From contig NC_064039.1 of assembly GCF_932526225.1 (NCBI RefSeq), forward strand, positions 6,881,459-6,945,458: DNA of 64,000 nucleotides, in the 5' to 3' direction. Made by a program: the position numbers and the translations under genes. Below the pieces are notes generated by a model. It ran no database searches. It saw only the letters and a program-made list of their open reading frames with translations, and was not told the origin of the DNA. Shown piece after piece: positions 58,401 to 64,000 of the stretch. This stretch comes from Nematostella vectensis (lineage: Eukaryota > Cnidaria > Anthozoa > Actiniaria > Edwardsiidae). How positions within the stretch are numbered: the stretch's first letter is position 1; every line of letters begins with the position of its first letter.

Positions 58401-61400
58401 TAACCATTCACATTTCTTACAGTTATTTTCTATAAGTTACCCTTTTCCTTTTCAGGGATTTGTGCTGGAATTTCATTTCACTCCTAATCCATTCTTTACA
58501 AATACAGTAAGTACTGGCAACATATAATTTTTAAACAGCTTCATCTTACCTTTTTTCCATTAATCAGAACTGCATTCTATACCTTTTTGTAGGTATTAAC
58601 CAAAAGCTATAAAATGAAGTGTGAGCCTGATGAAGATGACCCTTTTTCATTTGAGGGGCCAGAAATCGTGAGCACATCAGGGTAAGGGCTTTATTGAGCT
58701 CTGACTTTAAATCGTTTGAGCTCTGACTTAAAGCCGCATTGTCACCAGTTTACTTCTGGTCGATTACCTAACAATATCCGATGATTTTTAACAGAAAACA
58801 CGAAAAATATTTGAAAATATAGAAAGCAGTGTGTCTATTGGAAGTTTCTTTGAGGATGTGACTGCTAATTTAGAGCGGATGGCCTGTTCAATATTTCGGA
58901 TTCGAATAGATTCTTTTGTCTTTTAACGGCTGAGGTTTCCGTCGGACCTCCGGAAGTAAACTGGTGACAATGCGGCTTTAAGGCTTGTAGAAAAATCACA
59001 AAACTGTTCATGTAAAGGCTGCATCCTTATTTTAGCCAGATGTGAAATGCATCAATATCAAGAAACTCAATAGTTTGCTTTCTTGGTCATTGGACGACCT
59101 AATAAACTGCTTTGCAGTTTAGAGCAAATTAAAGGAAAGACTGTTTTATTAAACCCTTAAACAGAACTCTCCTAAACACAAGCACACCTTACTTTTTTCA
59201 GAGAGCGTAATCTTTCACAGAAACAGTAAATAGAAAAAAATAACTGTAATTTTTTTGTTCTAGATGCAAAATTGACTGGAAAAAAGGCAAAAATATTACT
59301 CAGAAAGTAATCAAGAAGAAGCAAAGACATAAGGGTAGGCTCATTTGAGATGATTTGATATTGTCCTCGTACATTGCTAAGGATTTCTTTCCTGTAGGAC
59401 GTGGTCAGACAAGATTTGTCAACAAGACGGTGAAGAATGACTCGTTCTTTAACTTCTTTTCACCACCCGAAGGTAGGTGAAGCTTGGGGGTCAGTACGCA
59501 GCTCTTACAAGCTGCAATTTGATTGGGCAAATGAACAATATCCGCACCTCGACACAAAGAACGAGAAGAATAGAGACAAAAGAGCTCCTTTGTAGAGCAA
59601 AGATAATAGGAGACAAAGCAGCTGCGTACTTACTCGAAGCTTGGAGCATGTTACGTACCAATAGTCATCATTGTATACTTGTAACTTCTCCTAATTTTTT
59701 TTCTGTTTGGTTTAGTCACAGAGGATGATGCTGATATGGTAAGTAGAAGATCAATTGTGTATTTATACAACATTCTCCTTTTTCGTTCAGTTTTTGGGAA
59801 TAATTCTCTATGGAAAGAAAATAATGCTAGCTAAAACCAGTTTTTTCAAGTGAAATGGCATTTTGATAATAACACTGACGATTTTGCTAAAATACATAAC
59901 ATAGAATATGGTATGTAAGAAGATGGTATAGCATTGATCTATTCAGCAAAGCCTATTTAAATTAACTGAAATTTGATATTTTTCCATAGGACGAGGAAAC
60001 TGAAACTTTGCTAGCTGCTGACTTTGAAATTGGTCACTTTGTGAGAGAAAGACTTGTCCCAAAGGTAATCCAAACACACCATTTTTTTGTTTGTACATCA
60101 ACATTTATTTATTTTTTTTTATTTCTATTTCTGTAGGCTGTTCTTTATTTTACTGGCGAAGCTATTGAGGACGAGGTAGGATTTCAATACTTGTACATAC
60201 ATACATACACTTTATTTCAACACGGTAGAAATATCAGTAATATTTGGATTTGGATCAATGAAATTAAACTACTATGGAAATGTTTCTTTAACCTATATTT
60301 TTTAAATTTTAGTTTGACGAAGAAGACGAAGATGAGGAGGGGGTGAGTGAAACAACTAAACTAAAAACCTTTCCAGTTGCACTAAATTTTTGTTCAATAG
60401 AATTAAATCCTTTCAAATTACATTCATCGTGGGAAATATAAGTCCGTTTCTGGAATTTTGATATTACATGAAATTAGACGTTTCGACCGAAGCCACCAGT
60501 CTCAGTGACTTAGTCATGTGATGACAAAGCATTGTGTGACAACCGTTGGGACGGAGGAGAGGGCCCGGTCCCAGGTGTGTGACGAGGAGAACCAGAACCC
60601 CCCTTTCTTGTTGAGGGTCGGGGCTTCCACTTTTTCCCAGACAGCCTCTTTAACTCCCCTCCTTCTCCAATCGTGCTCACGGTCCAAGATCTTAACTAAG
60701 TCACTGATGAAGACTGATGGGGCTTCCACTTTTTCCCAGACAGCCTCTTTAACTCCCCTCCTTCTCCAATCGTGCTCACGGTCCAAGATCTTGACTAAGT
60801 CACTGATGAAGACTGATGGGGCTTCCACTTTTTCCCAGACAGCCTCTTTAACTCCCCTCCTTCTCCAATCGTGCTCACGGTCCAAGATCTTGACTAAGTC
60901 ACTGATGAAGACTGATGGGGCTTCCACTTTTTCCCAGACAGCCTCTTTAACTCCCCTCCTTCTCCAATCGTGCTCACGGTCCAAGATCTTGACTAAGTCA
61001 CTGATGAAGACTAATGGTTTCTGTCAAAAAATATCAAAATTCCAGAAGTTGACTTATATTTCCGTTATTAACAAATATCTGGATGACTGACAATATTCAT
61101 TTTCATGTTATTCAACGACACTCATAAATTGCCCACTCTAATTGTCGAGGGTCCATGTGTTATTAGAAGAAACACACGCTTGGCGTCAGCCAAGAATCTC
61201 AATAACCACATAGAATCACAAAAAAGGACAGAACTTGGAATTGTATAATTGCAATGCGGATGATGACCGATGGCTTCAAATGATAACAAAAATGATGTTT
61301 TTTTTGTAGGATGATGATGATGACCATGATGATGATGGTGACGAGGATGAAGACCCTGACTACCAACCACCAGCGGTAAGCAATTTGAAAAGATGCGCGA

Positions 61401-61900
61401 TAAAGATAAAGCGTTATTAAAAATCCCCATGTCTGATGGCCCATGCAAGCTTGTGTTGTTTGATTTGTCGAGCAGAATCTTTTTTTTTTCCTGGCGAGCA
61501 TTTTTTTATCCAAAAGGTCCCACCCCTTTTCTTTGAACCAAACGATGCAGGAATATTTTGTTTCAAATCCCGCTCTCCCCTTTCAAAAGTTAGGTGGTCG
61601 GCCGCTAAGAGAAGTTAATTGTACAAGTGTGCTAACAGCGCTACATTATTTGACCAGGACATGCTTTTTTTTTAAATTCAGACAATTACAATTCAATAAC
61701 TGAGCAGTTGGTATTGTTGTATTAGGAAATTATCAGGAAATGACCAGTAGGGGCGTGGCTTAGTCCCCCCCCTAATGTAGTTTTAATGTTTTTTGAATTT
61801 TCCCCCTCCCAATCTTACGTGGCATGCTACGGCTCTGAAGCTGCTTTGATTGATCTATTTGAAGGACGGAAGCCAGCCTCAAGAATGTAAACAACAATGA
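52475..61900 (+). CDS. NAP1L1: nucleosome assembly protein 1-like
   Basis: Nineteen coding exons: 52475-52544, 53023-53078, 53733-53779, 55815-55863, 55940-56032, 56289-56417, 56909-56972, 57881-57954, 58285-58386, 58456-58506, 58593-58681, 59264-59334, 59398-59472, 59716-59738, 59990-60064, 60137-60175, 60313-60342, 61310-61375, 61865-61900; 412 residues against 391 in human NAP1L1. Diagnostic blocks: [99 protein letters not shown], the basic [38 protein letters not shown] and [11 protein letters not shown]. The protein ends in an Asp/Glu-rich tail and CKQQ, a CaaX box also present at the human C terminus (farnesylation). It shuttles H2A-H2B dimers and H1 and assembles nucleosomes. Compared with human there is an extra Thr/Gln/Pro insert in exon 9 ([11 protein letters not shown]). 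All introns are GT-AG. It could be equally orthologous to NAP1L4. Confidence 0.97.
53097..53448. mobile_element. MITE with ACCTGTCAAC ends in NAP1L1 intron 2
   Basis: The left end CACCTGTCAACTCTCC and right end GGAGGTTGACAGGTATG are inverted repeats. The interior shows GCAGGAGTCTTAAG and CTCCCGCTTTTTAG blocks and no ORF. Confidence 0.65.
54013..55703 (+). mobile_element. pogo/Tigger-type DNA transposon, degenerate (NAP1L1 intron 3)
   Basis: The ends TACCGTATTTACCCGCATAT and, inverted, TACTGTATTTACCAGCGTAT are flanked by TA, matching the Tc1/mariner-pogo TA target. Between them lies a decayed CENP-B/Tigger transposase on the plus strand (next entry). The element makes up most of a 2-kb intron. 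Confidence 0.88.
54286..55380 (+). pseudogene. pogo/Tigger transposase pseudogene
   Basis: Reading along the plus strand with frame changes shows the family order: an N-terminal CENP-B-type motif ([13 protein letters not shown]), a second DNA-binding half ([27 protein letters not shown]), the first catalytic block with [18 protein letters not shown] and [13 protein letters not shown], and the distal part ([28 protein letters not shown]). Stops and frameshifts occur near 54378, 54502, 54686, 54940 and 55050, and the middle catalytic segment is poorly preserved, so it is inactive. Confidence 0.88.
60432..61075 (-). mobile_element. Penelope-derived insert with internal 99-bp repeats (NAP1L1 intron 17)
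   Basis: The minus-strand ORF (60984-60514, 156 codons) carries [20 protein letters not shown] and then LNKKGG ... SHTWDRAL, resembling the C-terminal end of Penelope-like retroelement ORFs, downstream of their GIY-YIG domain. The non-coding GACTGGTGGCTTCGGTCGAA just after the stop also resembles Penelope 3' ends. A 99-bp unit (33 codons) is present four times. The whole is bracketed by inverted copies of AAATATCAAAATTCCAGAA...CTTATATTTCC (60432-60470 and 61032-61075). Confidence 0.7.
60618..61015. repeat. 99-bp tandem repeat, four copies
   Basis: Four nearly identical units begin GGGGCTTCCACTTTTTCCCA and end CACTGATGAAGACTGATG. The length is a multiple of three, so the Penelope-type reading frame on the minus strand is kept through every copy. 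Confidence 0.95.
61728..61838. mobile_element. truncated G-rich MITE, CAGGGCCGTAG family (NAP1L1 last intron)
   Basis: It shares GGAAATGACCAGTAGGGGCG with the 30123 copy and keeps the right end GCTACGGCTCTG; the left end is missing. It ends 27 bp before the acceptor of the last NAP1L1 exon. Confidence 0.6.
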
Positions 61901-63780
61901 GAGAACAACAGATTTAGCAAGCTGGACTTGTACGAAAGCAGCCAGGGAATAATTCCTATGGCCTTAGATGAATACACTGTTCCTGTGGTACTTTGTCCTT
62001 ATACAGTAGTTTCGCGGCTATTTATAAATCGTCATGGTACATGCTCGGCGCATTTTATTATGAGGATAGATACAGGAGTCAAATCCATGTGACATTTTCC
62101 TACCCGATTGAGTATTCTGATTTCCCGCCAAGCGTCCAATATCGACCATGCGCGCGATGTTGTAAAAAAAAAAAAGTCTGAAAACTTACACCTCTCCGTT
62201 TTCCCGCCTTTTTTTAGTGGAGACACCATAGAAATATAGATAATACAAGCTTTTGTACATAGTTAGTCTACTAACTATGCTTTATACAATTACTTCAACA
62301 CTGTTGCTTGTAATTAAAGACAAATTAATGTTTCTAGCGAAGTTGCTGGTTTAAATTTGTGATTAAAACGATTTCACTGCAAGTGGTTTCATATTTGCTT
62401 TCTTTTTTATTAGTTTCTAGTTCATCTGTACTTGTGTCCCAGAGTATATTTTCCCTCAGTATTTATACTTTTTCTTTTGTGAGTTATTTACTTTGAAGGA
62501 TCGGTTTAGAAATATTCCCAGCTTATAGAAAAATGCAAAAAGAAAAAAACTAAACGGTGTATAGGATAGGTAGTACGGTACAATGAGGTACGAGAGGATA
62601 TTCTCAAAGTGTTTGAGGTCAAAGGGGAGAGGTACAGGGCATTTAAAAAGTCGGTATGCTTACAATACCGTTTTTTCAAACATGTTTTCCCCCGTTTTAG
62701 GCGTGTCACCAGCCTTACAAAAATCAGGGCACGATCCTTTAGAAGAAATAACCCGTAATTTATTGGCATTCCGTGGGGATTGTGGGGTTCTCTCAGATTG
62801 CGTCTGTCTACCTTACATGTGTAATGGTAGTTGACTGTTGATGCGAGTTCGAGCTGAGGCTTGTACCAACTAAAATAGTTTCTTCATTATCTGATTTTTG
62901 AAAGAAACAATACATACTGTTTGCTTCTTGTTTTTGATTGTAATTTGTTTTTCATTTTTCCCCGTGTTGCACGAGGAATTCTCCTGCACCATTAACACAA
63001 CTCCATACGAGACCAACTCGCAACGCAATTTTTGTTGCGTTGCGAGTTGCAAGAAAATTACGCGTGGAACATCCATCTGTCTTTTTTTGGTGCGTTGCAA
63101 AGTTGCAAGAAAAGGTAGATTGCCTCCTATTGCCTGTTTCATAGTGAACTCTCTCGATCATTGGTTTATTTTTGACACTCCTTTTTATATTGAGAACAAT
63201 TTTCGCACGTTCTTTATTTAGCCATACTTAATGACCCTCTGAGGTTATCATTTAATTGAAAACACATATAATCCTCTTCACTCAAATTGTAACGCGTCCA
63301 TCACAAGATATCGACCTTCATTTACATTCATCACCTCAAAATGTTTAAAATTCTCGTCTTAAATAAGGGGGGACATTTGATTTTCTTCGGTAATTATTTT
63401 ATTTAAAGAATCCGCCTGTATAATCAACTTTCGTCTGTACACGCGAAACCTTCAAAAGGTCTCGTGACTGAAAATATTTTACTTTAAGTTAATCTCGGTC
63501 AAATAAACAGCCGCGTACCAATAGCGTCGCATTGACCCCGAGACACGCCCATATCGGTTGAAAAATAAACTTCCCAATGTTTTGTCTGTGTATGCACCAT
63601 GACATTTTGCACACGCGAATACCACATCTCCAAATTTCCCAGACATACCTCCCTCAGAAAGGCATGAAGGCTATAACAGGGTGAACTCCGTTATGTTAAG
63701 ATAGCGCCATTACTTTATCCCTTAATTAATTACGATTGCCCCGTTGTCTGAATTTTACGGCTTTGAGGACGATGAAGTAA
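61901..63780. other. NAP1L1 3' UTR and gene-poor sequence
   Basis: An ATTAAA signal near 62313-62318 is a candidate NAP1L1 polyadenylation site. No further exon could be supported. A perfect 15-bp hairpin sits at 63014-63049. Confidence 0.45.
63014..63049. repeat. perfect 15-bp inverted repeat, 6-nt loop
   Basis: CAACTCGCAACGCAA, loop TTTTTG, TTGCGTTGCGAGTTG. A looser echo (GTGCGTTGCAAAGTTGCAAG) follows at 63089. It could be a small foldback element or an RNA hairpin. Confidence 0.8.
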
Positions 63781-64000
63781 CGCGTCTCCAAAAATGTGAC
63801 AACTTTATTGGATAGCTTGACAAGATTGACCCCGGGGTCTACAAATGCGTCTCAAGCCATTGTTAGTTCTCTTTATGTGGAGGAAATTGAGTTCAATGCT
63901 GTGAGTAAACTTGAGAGGATCTGGAATCTCGGTCTAAGAAGGAAAAACTGTGCGCTTCTTTGGTATGGCGGCATATCAAGCGATCCTTCTCTGCCTTGTG
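63781..64000 (+). CDS. possible partial exon running off the window
   Basis: A plus-strand frame is open from a TAA at 63778 to the end of the window, 73 codons without an early ATG, containing SSLYVEEIEFNAVSKLERIW and LGLRRKNCALLWYGG. The composition looks protein-like, but I recognise no family and no clear acceptor. It could be chance. Confidence 0.2.

Noticed and set aside
60518-61090. 190-codon plus-strand ORF with 33-residue repeats
   Set aside because: Antisense shadow of the Penelope-type frame; the minus strand carries the recognisable motifs.

Overview
The window looks like nuclear DNA of an intron-rich early-branching animal, most likely an anthozoan cnidarian such as a Nematostella-type sea anemone. 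Evidence seen: many short coding exons joined by canonical GT-AG introns, with exon boundaries and protein sequences very close to vertebrate orthologues (GCC1, RAB28, BOD1L1, NPM1, NAP1L1); an orphan amine-like GPCR; a PAN plus C-type-lectin membrane protein; and dense MITEs and minisatellites. The species name is inference. All exon coordinates were worked out by hand from reading frame, phase, splice signals and remembered family sequence; no search was run.

Layout. 1-8400: a 1.4 kb 34-bp minisatellite, a single-exon GPCR (minus), then gene-free DNA with a MITE. 8400-16300: mostly repeats, including a second MITE copy, a 490-bp direct duplication and a 1.1 kb G-rich 23-bp minisatellite, ending in a possible terminal exon with PPxY-type motifs. 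16278-18298: a possible two-exon small gene and a CALHM-like channel gene (both minus). 19165-26245: GCC1, a Golgi GRIP-domain golgin, 11 coding exons (minus). 26829-29659: RAB28, 8 exons (plus), divergent from GCC1 across 583 bp containing a CRE palindrome. 32397-35946: BOD1L1-like (minus), head to head across 439 bp with 36386-43505, nucleophosmin NPM1 (plus, 17 exons). 45066-50550: a type II membrane PAN/Cys-rich/C-type-lectin gene (plus, 5 exons) whose introns carry two large minisatellites. 52475-61900: NAP1L1-type nucleosome assembly protein (plus, 19 coding exons) whose introns host a dead pogo/Tigger transposon, a MITE and a Penelope-derived insert. 61901-64000: 3' UTR and gene-poor sequence.

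Themes. Two divergent housekeeping gene pairs (GCC1/RAB28 and BOD1L1/NPM1) probably share bidirectional promoters. GCC1 and RAB28 both act on membrane traffic; NPM1 and NAP1L are both acidic histone chaperones. RAB28 and NAP1L end in CaaX boxes (CSIQ, CKQQ).

The most unusual signal is in GCC1: in three separate introns the end of the preceding exon together with its 5' splice site has been tandemly copied into the intron (7, 3 and 3 copies counting the real one), leaving rows of decoy donors. NPM1 shows a run of tiny phase-0 lysine-rich exons that look serially duplicated, and BOD1L1 has a repeat that crosses its stop codon.
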